64,000 nucleotides of DNA from CAWAND01 sp963807065 (GTDB lineage Bacteria > Chloroflexota > Anaerolineae > Anaerolineales > E44-bin32): positions 1,054,001-1,118,000 of the forward strand of contig CAWDZQ010000004.1 in the NCBI GenBank assembly GCA_963807065.1. The letters are read 5' to 3'. Below, in pieces: positions 8,788 to 17,164 of the stretch. The stretch's first letter is position 1, and each line of letters opens with the position of its first letter. Below the pieces are notes generated by a model that had not been told where the DNA came from, did no database searches, and was given only the letters and a program-made list of their open reading frames with translations. Position numbers and translations under genes: made by a program.

Positions 8788-8805
8788 CACATAGCGTCCT
8801 GTCAA

Positions 8806-10044
8806 CTACGAGTTTGCGATCGGGAGCACCAGGTCCGTTGGGTATTCGACCAGCGGATGGATTGTTCCGTCAGCGTCTACAACCAGCGTATCCTCGATTC
8901 GTACTCCGATGGCACTCTCTGGATAGTATAGGCCAGGCTCGAAAGTGAACACCATGCCCGGGGCGAGCGGAAAAGAGCCCTTGCCGTCTACGCGAAAGGC
9001 AGGCGCCTCATGAACGGCAAGGCCGAGTCCGTGTCCGAGGCCGTGCACGTAGCCCGATTGAGTCTTGGGGTCGGTCAGCTGGGTGGGATGGCCCATTGTC
9101 TGGAAAGCCTGACAGACTTGGAGCTGGTAAGTGTAAGTTGGTTCCCCGACAGTGAAAGCTGAGACGAAGCGCTGGTAGATTTCCAGCACATCCTGATAGA
9201 CGGCCAGGGTTGCCTCGTCGGCGTGGCCCAGGCACCAGGTGCGGGTGAAGTCGTAGTAGTAGCCGCCCCCCGCTTGGGCGGGGTAGATATCGAAGACGAT
9301 GGTGCGGCCAATGGGCAGCGGCTGAGAATTGTCACCGACGCTGTGGGGAAGGCCGGCATCACGCCCAGCGGAGAAGATCAGGCCGCTGGGGAGTTCCGCG
9401 GACCGTTCCGCCAGCAGGCGCCGGATCCGGGACTTGACCTGCCCGATGGTGATCGGCCTGCCGTCCGCGTCGACCAGGACACCGCCGGCCGAGCGCTGGT
9501 TCGTGAGGAAATCGGCGATATCGGCGACGACTTCAGTGGTCACCCTGCCCATGAGCCTGATGCTCTCGATCTCCTCTGGGTCCTTGGTCAGCCGTGCGCG
9601 GTCGAGCACCGATTCGCCTTCTGGCTCCATCGCCCATTCGATACCGGGAAGCGCCTGCCGCAGATGCTCCACCAGGGGATAGCTGGAGACGAGGTCGAGT
9701 TGGCCGTAGAGCGCCACGCGTCCCTGTAAGTTGCATGATTGGAGCAGGTCGGCCGTCCTCAGGGCCCTGGCTTTGGTTAGGTCCCCTTCGGCCCGATCCA
9801 GGTAGGCGGCCCAATCGAATGACTCGATCAGCTGCCGGTCAAGGCCGGTGCGTTCGGCTTCGCCGCGCTCCATGCTTCGGTGGAAGAGCACCGGAGCGGC
9901 GCCTCGCACCTTCACCAGCACGGCGTCTGTGAGATGGACCTGGCCGACGAAATAGGCCAGGTAGGGATTGTGCTGAGCGGGGCCCATCACCACCAGGCCA
10001 TTCAGGCCAGCTTCTTCCATTAAACGGTCTATGTCCGCTTTCAC
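8806..10044 (-). CDS. M24-family Xaa-Pro aminopeptidase-like protein
   Basis: A 412-residue protein with a creatinase-like N-terminal domain (to about residue 160) and a pita-bread metallopeptidase domain. Metal-ligand candidates are present in order: the aspartates in VFDIYPAQAGGGYYYDFTRTW, the histidine in VHGLGHGLGLAVHEAP, the glutamate in TFEPGLYYP and the final glutamate in VRIEDTLVV. Members cleave N-terminal residues before proline, or act on related imido bonds; exact specificity is not readable. GTG at 10044 is chosen because GAGGTGG lies just upstream and the frame before it is only the shadow of selA. It is 28 bases downstream of selA, in one operon with tsaD. Confidence 0.88.
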   Translation of the reverse strand: MKADIDRLMEEAGLNGLVVMGPAQHNPYLAYFVGQVHLTDAVLVKVRGAAPVLFHRSMERGEAERTGLDRQLIESFDWAAYLDRAEGDLTKARALRTADLLQSCNLQGRVALYGQLDLVSSYPLVEHLRQALPGIEWAMEPEGESVLDRARLTKDPEEIESIRLMGRVTTEVVADIADFLTNQRSAGGVLVDADGRPITIGQVKSRIRRLLAERSAELPSGLIFSAGRDAGLPHSVGDNSQPLPIGRTIVFDIYPAQAGGGYYYDFTRTWCLGHADEATLAVYQDVLEIYQRFVSAFTVGEPTYTYQLQVCQAFQTMGHPTQLTDPKTQSGYVHGLGHGLGLAVHEAPAFRVDGKGSFPLAPGMVFTFEPGLYYPESAIGVRIEDTLVVDADGTIHPLVEYPTDLVLPIANS

Positions 10045-10072
10045 TTGGCCACCTCTGCGACGGGGTTTCGGA

Positions 10073-11431
10073 CTAGGGTGTGGCGCCGGCCAGCGCCGAC
10101 TTGAGGCTCTCCAGCAGACTTTCCTGCTGCCCGGGCAGCACCGTCCGGGGATCGAGGACGACCCGGTTGGCGTCGACCCTGGCGATGACCGGCGGCGTTC
10201 GGTGCCGCAGCTGCCCGAGAAAGGCTTGCGGGTGGTCGACATCCAGGGCGAGCAGCGACGTCGGAAGGGTTTCCCCTGGCAGGCTTCCGCCGCCAACGGT
10301 TGACTCGCCGGCGACCACCTCGCCGGCTCCCAAGCCCTGGCGCCAGCCCAGCGCCGCCTCTCGCATGGCTTCGGCGGGTGCAGCGATCATGCGCCAGACC
10401 GGCAGTTTGACTGTCGCCTCACCCCTGAGGTAGTGGCTGAGGGTCACTTCGAGGGCCGCCAAGCAGAGCTTGTCCGGTCGGAGGGCACGCGCCAGGGGGT
10501 GCTTTCTCAGTCGCTCCACGCTGGCAGCCGCCCCAACGATCAGCCCGGCTTGCGGCCCACCAAGAAGCTTGTCCCCGGAAAAGGTAACCAACGAAGCCCC
10601 GGCGCGGACCAATTCTTGCACCATCGGCTCATGACCTAGCCCAAAGTCCGACGTGTCCAGCAACGCGCCAGAACCGAGATCGTCGAGTACAGGTATGCCG
10701 TGCTGATCGCCGATGGAAACGAGATCCTCGAGTTTGGGCTCGGTAGTGTAACCCAGGAGGAGAAAGTTGGAATGGTGGGCCCGGACGATGAGCGCCGTCT
10801 GATCACCCAAGGCGGCCTCGAAATCGGCCAGGTGCGTGCGGTTGGTGGTGCCTACCTCCACGACCGTCGCACCGGACTGTGCCATGACTTCGGGGATTCG
10901 GAAGCCCCCGCCGATCTCGACGAGCTGGGATCGGGAAATCAAGGCCTGCTTTCCCTTGGCCAATCCGGTCAGGCCAAGCAGGACGGCGGCTGCATTGTTG
11001 TTGACTACCAGAGCGGCTTCGGCGCCGGTGAGACGGGTCAAATGCGACTCGATGCGTGCTTCGCGATGACCGCGTTCGCCGCTCCCCAGGTCGTACTCCA
11101 GGTTGAGGTAGGCCGTCGAGAGGTCACTCATGGCGGTCCGGGCGTCCTGACTCAAAGGCGCCCGGCCGAGATTCGTGTGCAAAATGACTCCGGTGGCGTT
11201 GATGACCGCTTGGAGCGCGGGGGCCATCCATTCCTGAAGGCGCGCCCCAGCACAGTCCAGGATCAGGTCCGGATTCTCTCCAGCTTCCCCCTCTCGAATC
11301 GCCTGCCGAGCATCGTCAAGGCAGGACCGAACTGCCTGGAGGGTCAACTCACGACCGAAGCTTTGGATCAGGGTCTGCGTGGCGTCGAGCTGGAGCAGGC
11401 TGTCGACCGACGGAAGCGACCGCAGGCTCAT
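10073..11431 (-). CDS. selA: L-seryl-tRNA(Sec) selenium transferase
   Basis: A PLP enzyme that converts Ser-tRNA(Sec) to Sec-tRNA(Sec) using selenophosphate. The 452-residue product has the full family pattern: INATGVILHTNLGRAPLS near residue 82, the DLGSGERGHR loop, VVNNNAAAVLL, the PLP-binding aspartate region VLDDLGSGAL and the Schiff-base lysine in VTFSGDKLLGGPQAG. ATG 11431 overlaps the stop of the upstream membrane-protein gene as ATGA, pointing to translational coupling. selB, selC and selD are not in the window, so a working selenocysteine system has to be completed elsewhere; selA usually sits beside selB, so the isolation is slightly unusual. Confidence 0.94.
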   Translation of the reverse strand: MSLRSLPSVDSLLQLDATQTLIQSFGRELTLQAVRSCLDDARQAIREGEAGENPDLILDCAGARLQEWMAPALQAVINATGVILHTNLGRAPLSQDARTAMSDLSTAYLNLEYDLGSGERGHREARIESHLTRLTGAEAALVVNNNAAAVLLGLTGLAKGKQALISRSQLVEIGGGFRIPEVMAQSGATVVEVGTTNRTHLADFEAALGDQTALIVRAHHSNFLLLGYTTEPKLEDLVSIGDQHGIPVLDDLGSGALLDTSDFGLGHEPMVQELVRAGASLVTFSGDKLLGGPQAGLIVGAAASVERLRKHPLARALRPDKLCLAALEVTLSHYLRGEATVKLPVWRMIAAPAEAMREAALGWRQGLGAGEVVAGESTVGGGSLPGETLPTSLLALDVDHPQAFLGQLRHRTPPVIARVDANRVVLDPRTVLPGQQESLLESLKSALAGATP

Positions 11432-11826
11432 CCTTCGGGCCTCCAGGTGCTCCGCTCCATGAGCCTCAATAGCCACTCGAAGATGATCAAAGCCAGGCCC
11501 AGCAAGATCGCCAGCGAAAGGTCCAGGCTGCGGTTGACCTGGAGCCATACCAGCAAGCCGGCGTACAGTCCAACCCAAATTCCCTGCCGGAGGAGCACGC
11601 CGGCGGGCACCGGCGCCTGGGGTGCGAAGCGCCGGCGAAGGAGCCACGCGAATGGCAAGGCAGTGCCGGTCACGGCGATGGTCAGCAAGAAGAAGAACAA
11701 CCAGCGCGGCCCGACCGTCGGCTGCGTGGTCTGCATGAGCAAATACAAGCCTGGCCATCCGATCGCTGCCAACACAATGGCCGAAAGCAGGACTTCGGGA
11801 TGGTGAGATGATGGCCGATCTGGCAC
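11428..11826 (-). CDS. Hypothetical four-helix membrane protein
   Basis: A 132-residue protein that is almost wholly hydrophobic, with four predicted transmembrane helices (about residues 13-32, 43-62, 82-99 and 103-118). A basic LLRRRFAPQ loop lies between helices two and three. No catalytic motif or recognised family is seen. It starts the tsaD operon and overlaps selA by four bases. The upstream minus-strand TATAAT at 11861-11856 fits its promoter. Function unknown. Confidence 0.7.
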   Translation of the reverse strand: MPDRPSSHHPEVLLSAIVLAAIGWPGLYLLMQTTQPTVGPRWLFFFLLTIAVTGTALPFAWLLRRRFAPQAPVPAGVLLRQGIWVGLYAGLLVWLQVNRSLDLSLAILLGLALIIFEWLLRLMERSTWRPEG

Positions 11827-11855
11827 TTTTCTATGCCCTCCAGGGCGTCGTCGAC

Positions 11856-11861
11856 ATTATA
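11856..11861 (-). promoter_or_regulatory. -10 element of the selA-tsaD operon
   Basis: On the minus strand TATAAT lies about 30 bases before the first gene of the operon (start 11826). No matching -35 is evident. It faces the promoter of the ABC-F gene in a 113-base divergent gap. Confidence 0.5.
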
Positions 11862-11918
11862 GTCCAGCCCCTATTTGGTCGAAACGCAGGCCCGGGACGG
11901 ATGCGGCGGCCGCTCGTG

Positions 11919-11924
11919 TATAAT
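11919..11924 (+). promoter_or_regulatory. -10 element with GC-rich discriminator (ABC-F gene)
   Basis: TATAATCCGCCGCGA, with the ATG at 11940 only 15 bases after the hexamer and no Shine-Dalgarno sequence between. Transcription should start about nine bases before the ATG, giving a nearly leaderless message. The same TATAATCCGCC string recurs at 13849. Confidence 0.6.
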
Positions 11925-11939
11925 CCGCCGCGAGATCCC

Positions 11940-13848
11940 ATGTCCCTCCTTGACGCTCGAAACCTCGCCAAGTCCTACGGCGCCCATGACATCTTCCATG
12001 GCGTCTCCCTGAGCATCCCCCATCAGGCCCGAATGGGCCTGGTGGGCCCAAACGGCGTGGGCAAAACAACTTTGCTCCGGCTGCTGGCCGGAATCGAACG
12101 CCCTGATGACGGGAGCCTTCACCGTGCCCGCGGCCTGGACATTGGCTCTCTGCCTCAAGAGTTCGAGCGACTCGGTCCGGCCGGCGCACGAGTTGGACAC
12201 CTCTCTATGGGACTCAACCTTAGCGGCCTTTTCTGGCATGCTCGACATGGAAGGCCGCCTGGCGGCTCTGGAAAGCGACATGGCGGACCCGCACCAAGCC
12301 GAGTCGGCCATGGCCCGATATGGCCCCCTGCAGGAAACATTCGAACGTAAGGGAGGTTACACATTCAGGGCCGAAGCCAAACGAGTGCTTTCCGGACTTG
12401 GCTTCAGCCGGGAAGAGTTCAAGCGTCTGCTGGGGGAGCTGTCCGGAGGGGAGCGGACACGTGCCCTTTTGGCCCGTCTCCTGTTGCAGGACCCCGATCT
12501 TCTGCTGCTCGATGAGCCGACCAACCATCTGGACCTGGAGGCGATCGCTTGGCTGGAAGGTTGGATCAGTGATTGGCCGGGAGCGGTTCTGGTGGTTTCC
12601 CACGATCGCTACTTCCTCGATCGCGTGGTGGATCACGTGGTCGAACTTTCGGCATCGGGGGCGGACATCTACCGGGGCAACTACTCGGCTTATGCCGCCC
12701 AACGCGATGATCGACGGTCGCATCAGGCAGCCGAGTATGAGGCCCAGCAGGAGTTCGTCGCCCGCGAACAAGCTTACATACGGAAAAACATTGCCGGGCA
12801 AAATGCGCGGCAAGCTCAGGGACGGCGCAAACGGCTTGAACGTTTCCTGAAGGACGACGCCATCGATCGGCCGCGAGACCAGCGCACGATGCACATGGGT
12901 TTCGAAGGGGTGGACCGCTCGGGCGACCTGGTCGTGCGTACAAGCAATCTGGTGATAAGGCACCCGGATGGCGATCGCCCCTTGTTCGAAGTGCCCGATA
13001 TGATCCTGCACCGAGGCGAGTGCGCCGCCCTGATCGGACCCAACGGCGCCGGAAAGACCACCTTCCTCAAAACGCTCCTGGGGGATTTGCCATCGTGGCA
13101 AGGGGAAGCCAGGCTGGGGGACTCGGTTGACGTGGCGTACTTCGCCCAGGCGCATGAGGGCCTGGATCTGGATCAATCCGTCCTGCAGTCATTTCGAGAC
13201 GTGTCGCAGGGACTTTCCACCGGGCAGGCGCGGGATCGACTGGCGCAGTTCTTGTTCACGGGGGAGATGGTGGACATGCCGATCCGCAGCCTCTCCGGCG
13301 GGGAGCGCGGCCGGTTGGTGCTTGCCCGCCTGGCCCAGCGCGAGGCCAACCTGCTGCTTCTGGACGAGCCGACCAATCACCTGGACCTGCCCTCTCAAGA
13401 AATCCTCCAGGCAGCCCTGGTTGCTTTTCCTGGAACCGTGCTCTTGGTTTCTCACGATCGTTACCTGATCGACGCCCTGGCCACCCAGGTGTGGGCGCTT
13501 TCGCCGCGCGAGAACCGATTATCGGTGCATCGGGGTGATTATCAGAGCTTCTTGGAGAGCCGCAGGCTGGCGGAGACTCGTGCCCAGCGGGGCGAGAACA
13601 CGCCGCGGACCGAAAGCAAAGCCAAGCCCCACAAAGGCACGCCACGCCCCGAGAGCCTGGAAGATGTTGAATCGCGTGTGGATGGTTTGGAGGTCGAACT
13701 GTCGGATCTGGCCAAGGCAATCGAGGCCGCCGGCACCGACCGCGAGCAGGTCGCTCGCCTGGGTGAGGCCTACGCAGATCTTAAGGAAGTCCTGGACGCT
13801 GAGTTGGCTATCTGGGAGCGCTTGGTGAGGGCCGACAGGGGTGCGTGA
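11940..13848 (+). CDS. ABC-F family ATPase (Uup-like), interrupted by a +1 frameshift
   Basis: A soluble twin-ATPase of the ABC-F class, which act on the ribosome rather than in membranes. Domain 1 begins LLDARNLAKSYG with Walker A GPNGVGKTT, signature LSGGERTRALLA and Walker B LLLLDEPTNHLD. Domain 2 has GPNGAGKTT, LSGGERGRLVLA and LLLLDEPTNHLD. A C-terminal acidic/basic coiled coil (from about 13660) resembles Uup. The frame changes near 12150-12190: PQEFERLGPAGAR in the first frame must join HELDTSLWDST in the second. The span is 1909 bases (3n+1), so one surplus base is implied. Read literally, only a truncated first domain would be made. Likely role if intact: translation or ribosome rescue factor. 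Confidence 0.85.
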
Positions 13849-13854
13849 TATAAT
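13846..13854 (+). promoter_or_regulatory. Extended -10 promoter of the LCP gene
   Basis: TGATATAAT followed by CCGCCTCG. The TG of the extension is part of the stop codon of the ABC-F gene. The LCP start is 50 bases downstream. No -35 at normal spacing is visible. Confidence 0.6.
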
Positions 13855-13903
13855 CCGCCTCGTTTGCTTGCCGACCTGAGGAGAGCTGGGCGAACCCAAA
13901 TCT

Positions 13904-15304
13904 ATGCGGCCCGATCGTTCCCGACGACGCCAAAGAACGCTACCCAACCGCCTCATCTGGGGCTTGGGGATCGCCTTTACGCTGGCGGCGCTGCTTTCCG
14001 GCGTGCTGGTCTTCTCCACTGTGAAGGGCCTGGCCGCCGCATGGACGGGGACCGGACTGCCTTCCTTCAGCGGCGGTTCATCCAACTCTGGACCCACGCC
14101 CGAACCGGGCGCCACGCCTACCATAGCCCCTTTGGCTGAGGTCCCCCAAGCCTGGGATGGTTCCGAGCGGATTACGATCCTGTTGATGGGCTTGGACTAC
14201 CGAGACTGGCTGACCGGGGACGGTCCACCCCGCACCGACTCCATGATGCTGATCACCATCGACCCGGTGACACGGACGGCGGGAATGCTCTCCATTCCGC
14301 GCGACCTGTGGGTAGATATTCCTGGCTTCGAGCACAACCGGATCAATACCGCCTATTTCCTGGGCGAATCCTACAAACTTCCTGGCGGCGGCCCGGCTCT
14401 GGCCATGAAGACGGTTGAGAACTTCATCGGCGTGCCAATTCAGTACTATGCCGTGATCGACTTTCACGCCTTCGAGGAGATGATCGATGAAATCGGGGGA
14501 ATTGACGTCTACATTTCTGAAACCATCAAGATCTCGCCCATCGGCAAAGAAAGTCATCTGCTTTTTGGCGGCAAGGGCACTCACTTAAATGGTCCGGATG
14601 CGCTGGCTTATGCGCGCGTCCGAAAATCGGAAGGCGGCGACTTTGATCGGGCCCAGCGACAGCAGCAGGTGGCCCTCGCCGTGCGAGACCGGGTTCTGGG
14701 CTTCAATATGATCCCGACCCTGGTGACCAAAGCGCCGAAGCTCTACCAGGAACTTTCAGACGGCATCCACACCAACCTGACCTTTGATCAGATGCTGAGG
14801 CTGGCACTTCTGGCGCTGGACATTCCCGCGGACAACATCAAGAAGGGCATCATCAGCCCGCCGGACATGGTCCAGTTCGAGACCTTGCCCGACGGCGCGC
14901 AGGTGCTTCGTCCCATCCCGGATCAGATTCGGGTTCTACGTGATGACATCTTCACCACCACCGGTGCTATCGGGCCGTCGATTCCCACGGATGACCCGGC
15001 GGCCGCCGCCAAGGTTGAAAACGCCAGGGTGTCGGTCTTAAACGGCGCAGGGGTCGAGGGATTGGCCAGCCAAACGGCGGATTATCTGCGGGCGCAAGGC
15101 TTGAATGTCGCCACCGTCGGCAACGCCGACCAACTCGACTATGCCAAGTCCATCATCATTGACTATTCGGGAAAGCCGTACACGGCCAGGTATCTAATGA
15201 ACCTGATGGGCCTCTCGGAAAGCCAGATTCTGAGTCAGTCCAACCCCGACAGCGACGTTGACGTGGCCGTCATTCTAGGCGCTGACTGGCAAGTGCCTCG
15301 CTGA
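13904..15304 (+). CDS. LytR-CpsA-Psr (LCP) family protein with LytR_C domain
   Basis: A 466-residue membrane-anchored protein: cytoplasmic basic start, one transmembrane helix (about residues 17-40) and a Ser/Pro/Thr-rich linker. The LCP domain follows, with ILLMGLDYRDW, RTDSMMLITIDP, MLSIPRDLWVDIPG, NRINTAYFLG and the DALAYARVRKSEGGDFDRAQRQQ core carrying the conserved arginines and aspartates. A C-terminal LytR_C domain starts at RVSVLNGAGVEGLA. LCP enzymes move undecaprenyl-linked polymers onto the cell wall or another acceptor outside the membrane. A PAP2 phosphatase gene converges on it, which fits lipid-carrier chemistry. The gene ends in a strong terminator. Confidence 0.92.
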   Translation: MRPDRSRRRQRTLPNRLIWGLGIAFTLAALLSGVLVFSTVKGLAAAWTGTGLPSFSGGSSNSGPTPEPGATPTIAPLAEVPQAWDGSERITILLMGLDYRDWLTGDGPPRTDSMMLITIDPVTRTAGMLSIPRDLWVDIPGFEHNRINTAYFLGESYKLPGGGPALAMKTVENFIGVPIQYYAVIDFHAFEEMIDEIGGIDVYISETIKISPIGKESHLLFGGKGTHLNGPDALAYARVRKSEGGDFDRAQRQQQVALAVRDRVLGFNMIPTLVTKAPKLYQELSDGIHTNLTFDQMLRLALLALDIPADNIKKGIISPPDMVQFETLPDGAQVLRPIPDQIRVLRDDIFTTTGAIGPSIPTDDPAAAAKVENARVSVLNGAGVEGLASQTADYLRAQGLNVATVGNADQLDYAKSIIIDYSGKPYTARYLMNLMGLSESQILSQSNPDSDVDVAVILGADWQVPR

Positions 15305-15328
15305 GAACAGCCGCGCGTCGGGCGCACG

Positions 15329-15352
15329 AGGCGGCGAAGAGCCGCCTTTTTT
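15329..15352 (+). terminator. Intrinsic terminator after the LCP gene
   Basis: AGGCGGC, loop GAAGA, GCCGCCT and a run of T. It serves the plus strand only; on the minus strand no T run follows. Confidence 0.85.
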
Positions 15353-15390
15353 GTTGCCAGGATTCGGCCAGGGACCGTCCAGGCGGCAGC

Positions 15391-15906
15391 CTAAACGGGG
15401 AAGAAGAACAGGAAGAGCAAGCCGGCCACCAGGCCCAGCCCGGCCCCGGCAATGACATCCACCAGGAAATGGACGCCCATGGACACTCTGGCCAGGACGA
15501 CAAGGGGTGCCCATACGAGCAGGATGACCGCCAGCCAGGGGGGCCCCCAACCCACACTCAGCGTGGCCAGCATTGCCGCTCGGGCGGCGTGTCCGGAAGG
15601 GAAAGAATGGGGATCGGTCATGCGATAGATGGCCCCCCAATTGCCCTCAGGGCGCTGGCGGCGGAAGAGCAGTTTGAGGCCCAAGACGACGGCGGCGGCT
15701 ACGACGATGGCGATGCCAAAGCGCATGGCGATCGGCTGCCAGCCCGCCGCCCCGATGAAGTACACCAGCGCCAGGCCGATGAGCCAAAACCAGGAGTCGC
15801 CGGAATGCGCCATGAACGCCGCAGCCGAGCGCAGCGCACCGGGTGTTTCAGCAATCGACAATCGCTGGGTCCAACGATGGTCCCAGGCGAGGAAGCGGGC
15901 CATCAT
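15391..15906 (-). CDS. PAP2-family phosphatase
   Basis: A 171-residue membrane protein with about five hydrophobic helices and the three-part PAP2 signature: KLLFRRQRP, PSGHAARA and SMGVHFLVDVIAG. The histidines of the second and third parts are the nucleophile and general acid. Family members dephosphorylate lipid phosphates such as undecaprenyl diphosphate or phosphatidic acid at the outer membrane face. The start codon pair ATGATG overlaps the stop of the nucleotidyltransferase gene, so the two are coupled. Substrate specificity is inferred only. Confidence 0.87.
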   Translation of the reverse strand: MMARFLAWDHRWTQRLSIAETPGALRSAAAFMAHSGDSWFWLIGLALVYFIGAAGWQPIAMRFGIAIVVAAAVVLGLKLLFRRQRPEGNWGAIYRMTDPHSFPSGHAARAAMLATLSVGWGPPWLAVILLVWAPLVVLARVSMGVHFLVDVIAGAGLGLVAGLLFLFFFPV

Positions 15907-16685
15907 CGACCGGTGGACTCCTGGCGGGTTTCGAGCGCGGCTCTGATAATCTCGAACTGATGGGGCTTGTCTACATCCATGGCGAGTTCGGCGTAGGGGG
16001 AAAGGTGGGCGTGGCCGTCGAGCTTCAGCCGCTGACAGATGCGGCGTTCGGCGGCGTGAAGCGTGAGCCGGCGCAACAGGAGCAATATCAAAGTGTCGTA
16101 GCCCACCATGGCCGCCTGCCGCATGGGGGACTTACGAGCCTCGATGAGCCGATCCCAGAACCCTTCGCGCACCACCAGGGACACACTCACCACGTTCATG
16201 TCCCCGCCGCAGACTTCGACGTCCTTGAACTTGACGTAGGATCGGTTGGACGCGGGAAAACGCGCTTCCATGACCTTTCGCTCGACGGCTACGTAGTCGA
16301 GGTCCCCCGGTGATTGAAGCGCCAGTTCGGTGCGCCAGTCAACCATCTCGGACGTGACCGCCGGGATGTCAGCTGCCGTGTACAGGGCCAGCGGAGCCTG
16401 GGGGTCGATCTGCCGCACCCGCTCCAGCCCCGCCATCATGTTGTGGAGCAGCCCACCCTGGTTGGGGACGAAATCCAGGCCTTTGCGAGACGTCAGTCCG
16501 AAGGTGTCGTCCAGCCCGACGACCACGATGCCGTCGATGCTGCGGGCCCCATCCAGCGCGTCGATCACCCACTGGACCATCGGCTTGCCAGCGATCGGCA
16601 GCATCGCCTTGGGTTGCCCCTGGCACAGCTCGTAAAGAGGTTCATCCGGAACCGGGATGCCCCCGGCGGCGACAAAGGCGTTCAT
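15903..16685 (-). CDS. MobA-like NTP transferase domain protein
   Basis: A 260-residue nucleotidyltransferase-fold protein. The N-terminus is AFVAAGG, followed by the lysine-containing KAMLPIAGKPMVQWVIDAL, a GIVVVG strand and the metal-binding position in LYTAADIPAVT. The activating GxG motif is relaxed (AAGGIPVPDEPLYEL). It differs from classical sugar-nucleotide transferases in having a long C-terminal half with basic LLLLRRLTLHAAERRI. It probably transfers a nucleotide to a small molecule or cofactor; the exact product is unknown. ATG 16685 has GAGGGAG just upstream. It overlaps the PAP2 gene by four bases. Confidence 0.7.
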   Translation of the reverse strand: MNAFVAAGGIPVPDEPLYELCQGQPKAMLPIAGKPMVQWVIDALDGARSIDGIVVVGLDDTFGLTSRKGLDFVPNQGGLLHNMMAGLERVRQIDPQAPLALYTAADIPAVTSEMVDWRTELALQSPGDLDYVAVERKVMEARFPASNRSYVKFKDVEVCGGDMNVVSVSLVVREGFWDRLIEARKSPMRQAAMVGYDTLILLLLRRLTLHAAERRICQRLKLDGHAHLSPYAELAMDVDKPHQFEIIRAALETRQESTGR

Positions 16686-16720
16686 CACTCCCTCACAGTC
16701 AAGATCAGGGCCGGCCGGTC

Positions 16721-17164
16721 TTAGCCGTCGACGACCAAGCCTCGACGCTTAAGCCAGTTCTGGCTTGGCGACCATGCCAGGTTGGCCAAATCGAGTGTGT
16801 CATTCCTCCCAAAGATGGCGCCTTCTTCTTCGAGCAGCATCTTTTGCACCGGCGGCCCGTGTCCGGGTCGGAGACTCACCTGCCCCTTGGCGTTGACGAC
16901 ACGCTGCCAGGGCACGCCCTCGGGGCAGGCCGCCATTGCATATCCCACCCAGCGGGCTCGAACCCGCCGGTAGGCCAGCGGATCCAGGTTGGACGGCGCC
17001 GGGATCAAGGCGGCAATTGACCCGTAGGTCATCAAGCGACCCGGGGGAATGGCCCGCACGATCTCGTAAACCACTTGGTTGAAAGCCCGCCGGTCGGCGG
17101 GCGCCTTCCGCCGGTTATCGATCTCTGCCGGACGCGTACGCGACGACGAAGTGGCTGGGGTCAT
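16721..17164 (-). CDS. Alkyltransferase-like protein (ATL), catalytic Cys replaced by Trp
   Basis: A 147-residue homologue of the DNA-binding domain of O6-methylguanine methyltransferases: AFNQVVYEIVRAIPPGRLMTYGSIA, then RARWVGYAMAACPEGVPWQRVVNAKG. The active-site motif PCHRV is PWQRV here, with tryptophan in place of the alkyl-accepting cysteine. That is the hallmark of ATL proteins, which bind O6-alkylguanine, bend the DNA and recruit nucleotide-excision repair instead of repairing directly. The start overlaps the stop of the next upstream gene (17161-18063) by four bases, so the two are coupled, although no functional link is known. Confidence 0.85.
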   Translation of the reverse strand: MTPATSSSRTRPAEIDNRRKAPADRRAFNQVVYEIVRAIPPGRLMTYGSIAALIPAPSNLDPLAYRRVRARWVGYAMAACPEGVPWQRVVNAKGQVSLRPGHGPPVQKMLLEEEGAIFGRNDTLDLANLAWSPSQNWLKRRGLVVDG

